NCBI GenBank assembly: GCA_017631255.1
Contig: JAGBTP010000027.1
Location: 1-54,379 of the forward strand
Origin: Alistipes sp.
GTDB lineage: Bacteria; Bacteroidota; Bacteroidia; Bacteroidales; Rikenellaceae
DNA length: 54,379 nucleotides
Direction: 5' to 3'
In this document: positions 26,553-35,335 of the stretch, one piece after another
Layout: every line of letters begins with the position of its first letter
Numbering within the stretch: the first letter of the stretch is position 1
Notes under the pieces: model-generated
Told to the model about the DNA's origin: nothing
The model's input: the letters and a program-made list of their open reading frames with translations, nothing else
Databases searched by the model: none
Made by a program: the position numbers and the translations under genes

Positions 26553-26833
26553 AGTCGTATGATTTGTCGTTTGTGCTAAGAGCCTAACAATTTTGTTGCC
26601 AGAAGTAAAAAGAAGAAATTATGTCATATTAGGATGACAAAATGACGCTACTTGTCACGCCTCAATGCCAGCTATCTGCCACTTAGTCACGCCGTTATCA
26701 CTTTTATGTCAGAGCTATGTCATCTCACATAAAAACTGCAATTCTTAGGATTTGGTCCAAAAACATCCAAATCATAACATATTGATACACTGCGAATTAC
26801 CCCCCCCCATTGCAAAAATAGTTTATATAAAAC
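26553..26833. promoter_or_regulatory. Divergent clpB/ompA intergenic region with TGTCA motifs and C9 tract
   Basis: No gene is seen. Upstream of clpB lies TGTCAT-N6-ATGACA (26622-26639), with further TGAC/TGTCA copies at 26643, 26652, 26706 and 26717. A run of nine C residues occupies 26800-26808. The clpB -7 box was not identified with confidence. Confidence 0.55.
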
Positions 26834-26864
26834 TTGTTTTATATCTGATTTTTTCTTACATTTG
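26834..26864 (+). promoter_or_regulatory. Promoter of the OmpA/VWA operon
   Basis: TTG at 26834-26836 and TACATTTG at 26857-26864, spaced by 20 bases. The leader to the ATG at 27000 is about 130 bases and contains a 9-bp inverted repeat (TGAAAAAGT 26921-26929, ACTTTTTCA 26953-26961). Confidence 0.65.
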
Positions 26865-26999
26865 TACTAATGTAACATAAGCGCATCGAGGCTTCTGTCT
26901 CGCGTAGCGCACAACGCATCTGAAAAAGTCCTTATCATCCCCCTGTTTGCGCACTTTTTCATTAGTTGGGTTTTTACTTGAATAAAAGAAGATTACGGC

Positions 27000-28271
27000 A
27001 TGAGAGTCAGATTAGTGCTGCTGGCACTATTTTTATTGTTTGCAGTTGATACCTATGCGTCGGGGCCCGATTCGCTCGCTCTGTCGCGCTGGAAGGTGGG
27101 CCTATCTACGGGCTACCACGGCAATATGATGCGCTTCCCAGGACTATCAACAGATAACTACTACAAACGCGGACTTGGCAGTTCGGGCGTCATTATGTTG
27201 TCGGCAGAGTACGACTTTACGAAGGTCGTCAGCGTGAGACCCGAATTTGGCTTCTTGGATAGAGGAGGCTCGCTATATTATAGAAATATCGATGAGGTGG
27301 AGAGTGGCGTCTACCGATTGAAGGCCACATACTTCGATATTCGCGTGCCGCTCGTATTCAACATACCGTTACAGAATACCAAGCTAAGGCCATACGCCTA
27401 CATCTCGCCTATCGTTGGCTTTGTGGCTGGGGGCTGGATTAAGACCGACGAGTACCTCGTCACGGGCGAGATGAGTCCGACGATGCTCAACCTCTCTACT
27501 GGCAACATCGCCGCAGTCTACTTTGCGGCAGCCGTGGGTGCGGGCGTGAAGTACCCGATTAACATCTTGGGTAACGAGTGCCACCTCAGCCTCGAGGCAA
27601 GCTACGAGTATGGCTTTACCAATACCTACTCGAAGAAGGAGCGCGAGAATGCTTCGGTGAGCGTAAATGTTATGCAAGGCCTTACGGCAGGCCCTCGCAA
27701 GAATTCGGGCTTCGAGTTTAAGGTGGGCATACAGGTACCGCTGACAATCTTCTGCAAGCGCACACCAAAGAGCGAGGAGGTCGTCGTCGAGAAGGTCGTA
27801 GAGAAAGTTGTCGTCGAGAAGGTTGTGGAGTATCTCCCTGCCGTCGAGAAGGAGAGTGCCGACACCAAGCCTTGTTACACGCTACGAGAGATTCAGGCTA
27901 TGGTCAACGAGGGTAAGGAGGTGCACGGCAAGACCATCTGCGCCGTAGAGGATATCAACTTCGCTACGGGCGAGAGCACCATCACCGAGGACTCAATCGT
28001 CTACCTCAAGCAGGTGGCCAACATCCTCATCGAGACGGGTCTCTTCGTCGAGGTGCGTGGTCACACCGACAATGTGGGACGCGACGAGGCCAACCTTCAG
28101 CTCTCGAAGGAGCGAGCCAAGGCCGTAGCTGACTACCTTGTACACCGTGGCGTGCCTAAGGATAAGATTGTGTACAAATATTTCGGCGAGTCACGACCAT
28201 TAGCATCAAACGAGACGACCGAGGGTCGCAAGCTCAACAGACGAGTAGAATTTCACCTTGTAAACAAATAG
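27000..28271 (+). CDS. OmpA-family outer-membrane protein
   Basis: This 423-aa protein has a signal peptide (cut near residue 20, TYA/SG). Residues 28-252 form an outer-membrane beta-barrel of the porin/PorT-like type, with alternating aromatic strands and 'RPYAYISPIVGFVAGG'. A spacer of VVEK repeats (260-278) leads to a C-terminal OmpA peptidoglycan-binding domain (about 315-423): DINFATGES, VRGHTDNVGRDEANLQLSKERAKAV and NRRVEF. It likely ties the outer membrane to the wall. It is followed after 4 bases by the VWA lipoprotein, so the two form an operon. Confidence 0.88.
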   Translation: MRVRLVLLALFLLFAVDTYASGPDSLALSRWKVGLSTGYHGNMMRFPGLSTDNYYKRGLGSSGVIMLSAEYDFTKVVSVRPEFGFLDRGGSLYYRNIDEVESGVYRLKATYFDIRVPLVFNIPLQNTKLRPYAYISPIVGFVAGGWIKTDEYLVTGEMSPTMLNLSTGNIAAVYFAAAVGAGVKYPINILGNECHLSLEASYEYGFTNTYSKKERENASVSVNVMQGLTAGPRKNSGFEFKVGIQVPLTIFCKRTPKSEEVVVEKVVEKVVVEKVVEYLPAVEKESADTKPCYTLREIQAMVNEGKEVHGKTICAVEDINFATGESTITEDSIVYLKQVANILIETGLFVEVRGHTDNVGRDEANLQLSKERAKAVADYLVHRGVPKDKIVYKYFGESRPLASNETTEGRKLNRRVEFHLVNK

Positions 28272-28275
28272 ACAA

Positions 28276-29445
28276 ATGACAGCAAAGTATCGTAGCACAA
28301 TAGGCCTACTCCTACTATCACTCGTAGCATTGGCCAATGTATCGTGCCTCAACGAGGGCGATAAGACCATTGTGCTGGTTAATCAGTCATCATCGGACAA
28401 CGGCGGTGACACAAACACCGAGGATACAATCCCCGCAAATCCCTACATTGTCGACCCCAATACCGACATACCGAATATTCAGTATGCCACCGAGGAGGAG
28501 AATGGCGAGCACTACCTTATCTTATATATGACGGGCATCCAGAAGCCTAATGGTCAGGGTTGGTTGCGCCTCATAGGTACTTCAGGTGGCAAGCAGCAGA
28601 ACATCTGGTCGTCAATCGACAACACACCTAAGGCACTCACCGTCTACAACACCATCGACGGTCAGGACCAGAGCAGATTGATGAAGAATGACCTCGTATT
28701 CCTTATCGACAACTCGTCGAGTATGGCCGAAGAGGCTAATGTCATTGCACGCGATGTGTTGGCCTGGGCCCAGAAGCTAAGCTCGCAGCTCGATATGCGC
28801 TTTGGCTGCGTGGGCTACGACGGCACCATACGCGGTGCTATCGACCTCACCTCGTACGACATTCTGTCGACATACCTCGACCGCAATACGGGTACGGATA
28901 TCACCGTAGGCTTTTCGGGTAGCAACAGCGCTGAGCTTGAGAGCAAGGCGGCAAATTACAGCTTCTACTCCGACATCGAGTGCTCAATGGCGGCGCTGCA
29001 CTTTGCCAACGACAACTTCTCGTTCCGTGAGGATGCTAACCGCATATATGTCAACTTCACCGACGAGTCGAACTTCAATTACAACAACACGCACTACTCG
29101 GTAGAGTACCTTGCGTCGCAGGAGAATTGGAGCACCTCGCAGGGCACGATACATACCGTATTCTCGAACAACGGCATTTTCGACGAGGGCGAGGAGCCTT
29201 GGTTGATGTCGAAGTACACAGGTGGCACGGTCCTCTTTGCCAACAACGCCTTCTCGGACATCTCGCTCGACACACTTCCTGTAACCTACGCGATGCAGAA
29301 CTCCTATGTCATCCGCATCGCTGGCGTTGGCGAGTTCCTCGATGGCGAGGAGCACCACCTCAAGCTCACCATCAAGACCCCTGAAAACGATGTGCGCGCC
29401 GAAAAGATGTTCAACATCGTCGTAGGTGACCACCTCGAGGAGTAG
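28276..29445 (+). CDS. VWA-domain lipoprotein
   Basis: This 389-aa protein has a lipobox NVSC (Cys24). After a Ser/Asn/Thr-rich spacer there is a small beta domain and then a von Willebrand A domain starting at about residue 138: DLVFLIDNSSSM contains the MIDAS motif DxSxS (145-149), with a later T-x-x-D-like 'RGAIDLTSYD' and 'IYVNFTDES'. MIDAS domains bind a metal and mediate protein or matrix contacts. It lies 4 bases downstream of the OmpA-like gene, so the two may act together at the cell surface. The ligand cannot be deduced. Confidence 0.82.
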   Translation: MTAKYRSTIGLLLLSLVALANVSCLNEGDKTIVLVNQSSSDNGGDTNTEDTIPANPYIVDPNTDIPNIQYATEEENGEHYLILYMTGIQKPNGQGWLRLIGTSGGKQQNIWSSIDNTPKALTVYNTIDGQDQSRLMKNDLVFLIDNSSSMAEEANVIARDVLAWAQKLSSQLDMRFGCVGYDGTIRGAIDLTSYDILSTYLDRNTGTDITVGFSGSNSAELESKAANYSFYSDIECSMAALHFANDNFSFREDANRIYVNFTDESNFNYNNTHYSVEYLASQENWSTSQGTIHTVFSNNGIFDEGEEPWLMSKYTGGTVLFANNAFSDISLDTLPVTYAMQNSYVIRIAGVGEFLDGEEHHLKLTIKTPENDVRAEKMFNIVVGDHLEE

Positions 29446-29475
29446 GTCTACCCTCATAACGCGACATAACGACAT

Positions 29476-29516
29476 ATCCCCAGAGCTAAAATATTTCGGC
29501 TTTGGGGATTTTTTTA
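29476..29516 (+). terminator. Terminator of the OmpA/VWA operon
   Basis: ATCCCCAGAGC and GCTTTGGGGAT form an 11-bp stem (one G-U) followed by seven Ts. Confidence 0.85.
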
Positions 29517-29550
29517 TTGTCACGAAATGTAATATTCTCATTTTTTATCG

Positions 29551-29558
29551 TATCTTTG
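29551..29558 (+). promoter_or_regulatory. -7 box for the S46 peptidase gene
   Basis: TATCTTTG, 38 bases before the ATG at 29597. No good -33 TTTG is seen 20 bases upstream. Confidence 0.45.
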
Positions 29559-29596
29559 CCCAAAAGGATAAAACTAAACTACAAAACTGAATAACT

Positions 29597-31678
29597 ATGA
29601 AAAGACTATTAACACTTGTGGCTATGGTGGCTATCAGCTTTAGCGCCGTAGCGGATGAGGGTATGTGGCTACTGCCCTACATCAAGAAGATGAACAGCAA
29701 GGATATGAAGCAGCACGGCTGCAAGCTCAAGGCCGAGGATATCTACTCAGCCGAGAAGTCATCGCTCAAGGATGCCATCGTGGTATTCGGCGGCGGCTGC
29801 ACTGGCGAGATTGTGTCGCCTAACGGCTTGCTCTTCACCAACCACCACTGTGGCTACGACGCCATTCAGAAGCTCTCATCCGTAGAGCACGACTACCTTG
29901 CTGACGGTTTCTGGGCTATGAACAACGCCGAGTAGCTCCCAGCAGAGGGTCTTTCGGTGCGTTTCGTGCGCCATATTTTCGATGTTACTGCCGACATCGT
30001 GGGCAACATTCCATCGACCGCATCGGAGCAGGAGTTCATCGCCATCTCGAGCGCAAACAAGCAGGCTCTTATCGCCAAGCTCGAGGGCGAGCACCCAAAT
30101 ATGCAGGTTATCATCCCTGGCTTCTTCGGTAACAACCAGTTCTTTGCATTTATTTACGAGGTATATACCGACATTCGTCTCGTGGGCACACCTCCATCAT
30201 CTATCGGTAAATTCGGTGGCGACACCGACAACTGGATGTGGCCTCGTCACACGGGCGACTTCTCTATCTTCCGTGTATATGCTGGCAAGGATAACCGCCC
30301 TGCGGCATACTCTGAGGAGAATGTACCCTACAAGGCTGAGAAGTGGCTCAACATCTCGCTCGACGGCATCGAGGAGGGTGACTTTGGTATGATTATGGGC
30401 TTCCCAGGCTCTACCGAGCGCTACAAGACATCGTACGAGATTGACTATATGCTCGAGGTGGATAACCCACAGCGCATCTACATCCGTGGTGAGCGTCAAG
30501 CTATCCTTCGTGAGTTTATGGATGCCGACCAGGCTATCCGTATCCAGTACGACGCTAAGTATGCGCGTTCGGCAAACTACTGGAAGAACTCTATCGGTAT
30601 GTCACGCGGTATCGAGAAGCTCGATGTACGCTCAAAGAAGGCAGCTCAGGAGCAGACATTCCAGGCGTGGGCAGAGAAGAACACTCTTCCAGAGGAGCGC
30701 TATGTCGATGCCCTTGCCCTTATCGAGCAGTCGCAGAGCGAGGCACGCGCTGAGAACGCCACCTTGCAGTACCTCTCTGAGGCATTTATGCAGTCAGTCG
30801 AGCTTACACAGACAATGCTTGGCGTGCGCGATATCGAGCAGTTCTACAAGGACTACAACGCCGATGTTGACCGTGCTGTGGCTAAGCGTATGTTCACTAT
30901 CTACCGCGAGAACAACGACCGCCTGCCATCTATTTACGCGAAGATTGACGCAGAGTTTGGCGGCAACAGCGACGCATATGTAGATTGGCTATACGACAAC
31001 TCGCAGCTCACCTCACTCGAGAAGTTCAACGCCATTAAGGATATGGACAAAGAGGCTCGTGAGGCAGCGTTTAACAACGACCCATTATACGAGCTAACCA
31101 ACTCAATTATTGAGCTTTACCGCGAGCTTGCACCAGCAGTTATGGCTGCCAACGAGAAGTTCTCAGAGGGTCATCGCCGCTACATCGCAGGTCTTATGAA
31201 GATGCAGCCAGAGAAGGCGTGGGCGTCGGATGCTAACTTCACTATCCGCCTCACCTACGGTAATGTATTGCCATATAGCCCTGCTGACGGCATCGTCTAC
31301 CAGCACTACACCACCATCGAGGGCGTTATGGCTAAGGAGGACCCATCGAACCCTGTTGAGTTCACCGTACCTGAGCGCCTCAAGGAGCTCTATCGCGCTA
31401 AGGACTATGGCCGCTATGCCGACAAGAATGGCGACTTGCCCGTTGCATTCCTCGTGAACTGCGACATCACCGGCGGTAACTCAGGTTCGCCTGTTATGAA
31501 CGACAAGGGTGAGCTCATCGGCCTTGCGTTCGACGGCAACTGGGAGGCAATGTCTGGCGATGTGGCCTTCGAGCCAGAGCTTCAGCGCACCATCGCTGTC
31601 GACATCCGCTATGTACTCTTCGTGGTTGAGAAGTACGCAGGTGCTGGCTGGCTCCTCAACGAGCTTACCATCAAGTAA
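29597..31678 (+). pseudogene. S46 dipeptidyl peptidase (DPP7-like) interrupted by in-frame TAG
   Basis: Apart from one TAG at 29933-29935 the frame is open for 694 codons, the normal S46 length. The first part has the signal peptide and the catalytic-His block TNHHCGYD (81-88). After the stop the same frame continues with LPAEGLSVRF, exactly where intact family members read E-E-L-P, so a single GAG-to-TAG change explains the break. The catalytic Ser block GGNSGSPV and the following FDGNWE are intact; Gly rather than Arg at that place is the DPP7 rather than the DPP11 (Asp/Glu-specific) pattern. Such enzymes release dipeptides in the periplasm for peptide use. With the stop, the 112-aa product would lack the Ser and an internal start at 29957 would lack the His and the signal. 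It may be a true loss, an assembly error or stop read-through. Confidence 0.85.
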
Positions 31679-31703
31679 CATTTGGCCGCTACGACATAAC
31701 CTT

Positions 31704-31747
31704 AGGATGCTACTGCCCTGCGTGGGTGGTGGCATCCTCTTTTTATA
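31704..31747 (+). terminator. Terminator of the S46 gene
   Basis: AGGATGCTACTGCCC pairs with GGGTGGTGGCATCCT (15 bp, some G-U) around a short loop, followed by CTTTTTATA. Confidence 0.82.
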
Positions 31748-31758
31748 GCGCAAGAGGA

Positions 31759-31808
31759 GTAAATATCGTATGGGATGCGTAAATCTCACGCGATAGGAGT
31801 AAATCTCG
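31759..31808 (+). promoter_or_regulatory. Three 20-bp-spaced direct repeats upstream of queA
   Basis: GTAAATATCG at 31759, GTAAATCTCA at 31779 and GTAAATCTCG at 31799 have an exact 20-bp period. The third copy overlaps the expected -33 region of the queA promoter. Confidence 0.6.
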
Positions 31809-31819
31809 TTTCTTTTTCG

Positions 31820-31827
31820 TACCTTTG
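31820..31827 (+). promoter_or_regulatory. -7 box for queA (nearly leaderless)
   Basis: TACCTTTG fits TAnnTTTG and ends 7 bases before the ATG at 31835. The transcript would begin at or beside the start codon. Confidence 0.5.
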
Positions 31828-31834
31828 CCCCACT

Positions 31835-33049
31835 ATGGAGAGACATATTGACATTAACGACTACTGCTACGAGCTGCCCGACGAGCGCATCGCCAAGTTC
31901 CCACTCGAGGAGCGCACATCGTCGAAGCTCCTCGTCTACGATAACGGCAACATCATCGAGAATCACTTTCGCTCGGTGGCAAGCTATCTACCTGAGGGTG
32001 CGATGCTCGTATTTAATAATACGCGCGTAGTGCGTGCACGCATTGTGATGCACAAGGCCTCGGGTGCACGCATCGAAGTATTCTGCCTCGAGCCACATAA
32101 CCCTGCCGACTACGAGCGTGCCTTTGCACAGAGAGAGGTGAGCGAGTGGAGCTGCATCGTGGGTAACCTCAAGAAGTGGAAGGAGGGCGAGATATTCATC
32201 GACTTCGAGCTTGGTGGCCAGAGCCATAGGCTTAGTGCTGAGATTGTTGAGCGTGGCACACGCGAGCATATCGTGCGCTTCCGCTGGTCGGCAGCGTGCA
32301 GCTTTGGCGAGCTTCTCGAGACCCTCGGTCGTATTCCAATCCCGCCATACCTTAACCGTGAGAGTGAGGAGATTGACAACACGCGCTACCAGACCGTATA
32401 TGCCCGCTTCGAGGGCTCAGTGGCAGCACCTACGGCAGGCCTTCACTTCACGCCTGAGCTTATCACTGAGATGCGCGATACGGGTTTCTCTTTCGAGGAG
32501 GTGACGCTCCACGTGGGCGCTGGCACATTCCTTCCCGTCAAGGATGACGATGCGGCGCAGCACCCTATGCACACCGAACACTTCTCTGTTACGCGCCAGA
32601 CGCTCGAGAATCTACGCGCGAAGATGGGTCTTATCACCGCCGTTGGTACCACCTCGGTGCGCACACTCGAGTCACTTGCAGCCCTTGCGTGGCGCATACG
32701 CACCGCTGGCACGCCCGACTGCGATCGCACGATAGGTCAGTGGGAGCTATACGATATTCCTGCCGATTTCCGTGGCGAAGATGTGGTGACGACACTCATC
32801 GACTATATGGAGCGCAACGGCCTCGACAGACTTAAGTCGTCGACGCAGATTATGATTACGCCGCTGGGTTATCACTTCCGCATCGTGAGCTACATAATTA
32901 CCAACTTCCACCAACCTAAGTCGACGCTGCTGCTCCTCGTAGGCGCATATGTGGGCGCTGCGTGGCGTGATATCTACGATTATGCCCTTGCGCACGACTT
33001 CCGTTTCCTGAGCTATGGCGACTCGTCGCTACTTAAGGTTGCGAGGTAG
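31835..33049 (+). CDS. queA: S-adenosylmethionine:tRNA ribosyltransferase-isomerase
   Basis: This 404-aa enzyme transfers and isomerises the ribosyl group of SAM onto 7-aminomethyl-7-deazaguanine in tRNA, making epoxyqueuosine. Recognisable blocks are YELPDERIAKFPLEERTSSKLL, 'FNNTRVVRARI', the PTAGLHFT motif, 'FEEVTLHVGAGTF', and 'YHFRIVSYIITNFHQPKSTLLLLVGA' (in short parts). The length is slightly over the usual 340-360. The ATG at 31835 was chosen because the sequence upstream in frame is not conserved-looking and the -7 box lies just before it. It is a single gene with a terminator downstream. Confidence 0.93.
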   Translation: MERHIDINDYCYELPDERIAKFPLEERTSSKLLVYDNGNIIENHFRSVASYLPEGAMLVFNNTRVVRARIVMHKASGARIEVFCLEPHNPADYERAFAQREVSEWSCIVGNLKKWKEGEIFIDFELGGQSHRLSAEIVERGTREHIVRFRWSAACSFGELLETLGRIPIPPYLNRESEEIDNTRYQTVYARFEGSVAAPTAGLHFTPELITEMRDTGFSFEEVTLHVGAGTFLPVKDDDAAQHPMHTEHFSVTRQTLENLRAKMGLITAVGTTSVRTLESLAALAWRIRTAGTPDCDRTIGQWELYDIPADFRGEDVVTTLIDYMERNGLDRLKSSTQIMITPLGYHFRIVSYIITNFHQPKSTLLLLVGAYVGAAWRDIYDYALAHDFRFLSYGDSSLLKVAR

Positions 33050-33124
33050 AAAGCAAGTTCAAGATTGGACTATTTCGGAACAGTGCATTTAGGCCCTGTA
33101 AACGGGGTTTTCGATTAAGTAGTT

Positions 33125-33164
33125 AAAAAGTATCAACAAAAGGCGATTGTTGATACTTTTTTTT
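33125..33164 (+). terminator. Terminator of queA
   Basis: AAAAAGTATCAACAA and TTGTTGATACTTTTT form a 15-bp stem with a 7-base loop and a T-run on the plus strand. Confidence 0.88.
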
Positions 33165-33177
33165 ATGTAATAATTCG

Positions 33178-33185
33178 TATATTTG
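33178..33185 (+). promoter_or_regulatory. -7 box for the nitronate monooxygenase-like gene
   Basis: TATATTTG, 37 bases before the ATG at 33223 and just after the queA terminator. Confidence 0.45.
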
Positions 33186-33222
33186 CGAACTTTTTTATAC
33201 AACATATATACGATTACTAACT

Positions 33223-34305
33223 ATGAAATCACTTAAGATTGGAGACCTTATCGCCAAAGTTCCCATTATTCAGGGCGGTATGGGTGTCGGCATCTCGCTT
33301 TCGGGCCTTGCATCGGCCGTCGCGAACGAGGGTGGTGTCGGCGTAATATCAGCAGCAGGCCTTGGCCTCATATATCACGACCCAAAGAAGAGCGTAGCAG
33401 AGGCTGCCATCGAGGGTCTCAAGCAGGAGATTCGTAAGGCGCGCGCCAAGACCGAGGGTATCATCGGCGTAAACATTATGGTGGCGATGACCAACTTTGC
33501 GGATATGGTGTCTACCGCTATCAAGGAGGGTGCCGACATTATCTTCTCAGGTGCGGGTCTTCCGCTCAACCTCCCATCGTTCCTCACCGAGGGTGCTAAG
33601 ACCAAGTTGGCACCTATCGTATCGTCGGCACGCGCCGCAAAGCTTCTCTGCGAGAAGTGGTGGAACGAGTATAACTATGCCCCAGATGCCATCGTCGTGG
33701 AGGGACCTAAGGCCGGTGGCCACCTCGGCTACAAGGCTGACCAGATCAACGACGAGCAGTACAGCCTCGAGACCATCCTTCCACAGGTGGTTGAGACCGT
33801 ACGCAAATGGGCTGACGAGCACAACTGTGAGATTCCTGTTATCGCGGCAGGTGGCATCTACACAGGTGAGGATATCTACAACATTATGGAGCTTGGTGCT
33901 TCGGGCGTGCAGATGGGAACACGCTTCGTGACCACCGAGGAGTGCGATGCCAACATCGGCTTCAAGCAGGCATACATCGACGCCAAGGAGGAGGATATCG
34001 AGATTATCCAGAGCCCTGTGGGTATGCCTGGTCGTGCGGTACATAGTTCGTTCCTTGCCAGCGTGAAAGAGGGTCTTAAGAAGCCTAAGCAGTGCGCCTT
34101 CAACTGCATCCGCACCTGCGATGTGGTTAACAGCCCCTACTGCATTATGCTCGCTCTGTTCAACGCCTTCAAGGGTCAGCTCGACAAGGGCTACGCCTTC
34201 GCTGGTGCTAATGCTTGGCGTGCTGAGAAGATCGAGAGCGTCAAGAATGTGGTGAACAAACTCGTGGAGGAGTTCCGTACTGTTAAGGCTAAGGTACTTA
34301 AGTAG
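33223..34305 (+). CDS. FMN-dependent nitronate monooxygenase-family protein
   Basis: This 360-aa TIM-barrel flavoprotein belongs to the NPD/FabK group. Markers are PIIQGGMGVGIS near the N-terminus (FMN phosphate), 'GADIIFSGAGLPLNLP', the EGPKAGGHLG block carrying the family's catalytic His, 'IPVIAAGGIYTGEDI' and 'GASGVQMGTRFVTTEECDA'. Members oxidise alkyl nitronates or act as enoyl-ACP reductases. The cysteine-containing C-terminal part (CAFNCIRTCDV) is typical of the Bacteroidales and Clostridia subgroup with unproven substrate. It has its own promoter box and terminator, and the neighbouring genes give no further clue. Confidence 0.82.
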   Translation: MKSLKIGDLIAKVPIIQGGMGVGISLSGLASAVANEGGVGVISAAGLGLIYHDPKKSVAEAAIEGLKQEIRKARAKTEGIIGVNIMVAMTNFADMVSTAIKEGADIIFSGAGLPLNLPSFLTEGAKTKLAPIVSSARAAKLLCEKWWNEYNYAPDAIVVEGPKAGGHLGYKADQINDEQYSLETILPQVVETVRKWADEHNCEIPVIAAGGIYTGEDIYNIMELGASGVQMGTRFVTTEECDANIGFKQAYIDAKEEDIEIIQSPVGMPGRAVHSSFLASVKEGLKKPKQCAFNCIRTCDVVNSPYCIMLALFNAFKGQLDKGYAFAGANAWRAEKIESVKNVVNKLVEEFRTVKAKVLK

Positions 34306-34328
34306 TGCAACTCACTATGCGATAAAGC

Positions 34329-34357
34329 AATGGCTACCCAGTTGGGTAGCCATTTTT
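34329..34357. terminator. Terminator after the nitronate monooxygenase-like gene
   Basis: AATGGCTACCC and GGGTAGCCATT form an 11-bp stem with a 4-base loop, followed by TTTTTG. It may also serve panB from the other side. Confidence 0.85.
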
Positions 34358-34417
34358 GTTTATGCAACATAAGCCTCTATTAAGCCTCAGATCAAGAGCC
34401 TATTTTTAGACTTTTAA

Positions 34418-35242
34418 TTAGTACTGCTCCTTCTCGTTAGGGAAATCACGACTCTTAACATCGTCGACATAGTGACCCACAGCCTCAGAGATGACGGTAC
34501 CGAGGTCGGCATAGCGACGGAGAAAGCGGGGAGAGAAGGCCTGTGTGATGCCGAGCATATCGTGAGCTACGAGCACCTGACCATCGGTAGCGCCACCAGC
34601 GCCAATACCGATAGTTGGGATGTGAAGCTCCTCAGACACGCGCTGACCCAGCTGCGCTGGAATTTTCTCGAGTACGAGAGCGAAGCATCCAGCATCCTCC
34701 AAGAGGTGAGCATCGCGAATGAGCTTATCGGCCTCAGCCTCGCTCTTAGCGCGCACATTGTAGGTACCGAACTTATGAATCGACTGTGGCATAAGGCCAA
34801 GGTGACCCATAACGGGGATACCTGCCGAAAGGATGCGCTGCACCGACTCGATGACCTCCTCGCCACCCTCGAGCTTAACGGCATCTGCCTCGGTCTCCTT
34901 CATAATACGAACAGCAGAGTCGAGGGCGAGCTTCGAGTTACCTTGGTATGTACCGAATGGCAGGTCAACGACCACCAAGGCACGCTCCACGGCGCGCACA
35001 ACCGACTTAGCGTGGTATATCATCATATCGAGAGTTATGGGGAGTGTAGTCTCAAAACCGGCCATAACATTTGCTGCCGAGTCTCCTACGAGGATCACAT
35101 CGATACCCGCCTGATCGACAATCTTAGCCATAGAGTAGTCATACGAGGTGAGCATAGCGATCTTCTCGCCACGCTGCTTCATCTCGGTAAGTCGCAGTGT
35201 TGTCACCGCTCTAAGTGTGCTTTCAACTGACATAGTCTGCAA
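34418..35242 (-). CDS. panB: 3-methyl-2-oxobutanoate hydroxymethyltransferase
   Basis: This 274-aa enzyme makes ketopantoate from alpha-ketoisovalerate and methylene-THF, the first step of pantothenate synthesis. Typical blocks are '[26 protein letters not shown]' (in short parts; the VGDS Asp binds Mg), '[14 protein letters not shown]'-like, 'KLEGGEEV', '[13 protein letters not shown]', 'EKIPAQL' with the catalytic Glu, and '[14 protein letters not shown]'. The length is standard. It appears to be a lone gene; panC is not in the window. A -7 box lies 17 bases upstream, giving a very short leader. Confidence 0.95.
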   Translation of the reverse strand: MQTMSVESTLRAVTTLRLTEMKQRGEKIAMLTSYDYSMAKIVDQAGIDVILVGDSAANVMAGFETTLPITLDMMIYHAKSVVRAVERALVVVDLPFGTYQGNSKLALDSAVRIMKETEADAVKLEGGEEVIESVQRILSAGIPVMGHLGLMPQSIHKFGTYNVRAKSEAEADKLIRDAHLLEDAGCFALVLEKIPAQLGQRVSEELHIPTIGIGAGGATDGQVLVAHDMLGITQAFSPRFLRRYADLGTVISEAVGHYVDDVKSRDFPNEKEQY

Positions 35243-35258
35243 ATATTGATTATTTGGG

Positions 35259-35266
35259 CAAAGGTA
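35259..35266 (-). promoter_or_regulatory. -7 box for panB
   Basis: CAAAGGTA on the plus strand is TACCTTTG on the minus strand, 17 bases before the panB ATG. Confidence 0.5.
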
Positions 35267-35335
35267 TATAAAAAGTTATACAATTCCTATTTTTGTCAAA
35301 AATATAGCTCCACATTGCTCGCGCATCACTTCCGC

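Noticed and set aside
19789-29935. Reassignment of TAG to an amino acid
   Set aside because: TAG ends at least six clearly normal genes (for example at 21655, 28271, 29445, 33049, 34305 and 44437) at their expected lengths.
29957-31678. Separate downstream peptidase gene starting at 29957
   Set aside because: It would lack the signal peptide and the catalytic His; the two parts are in the same frame and form one broken gene.
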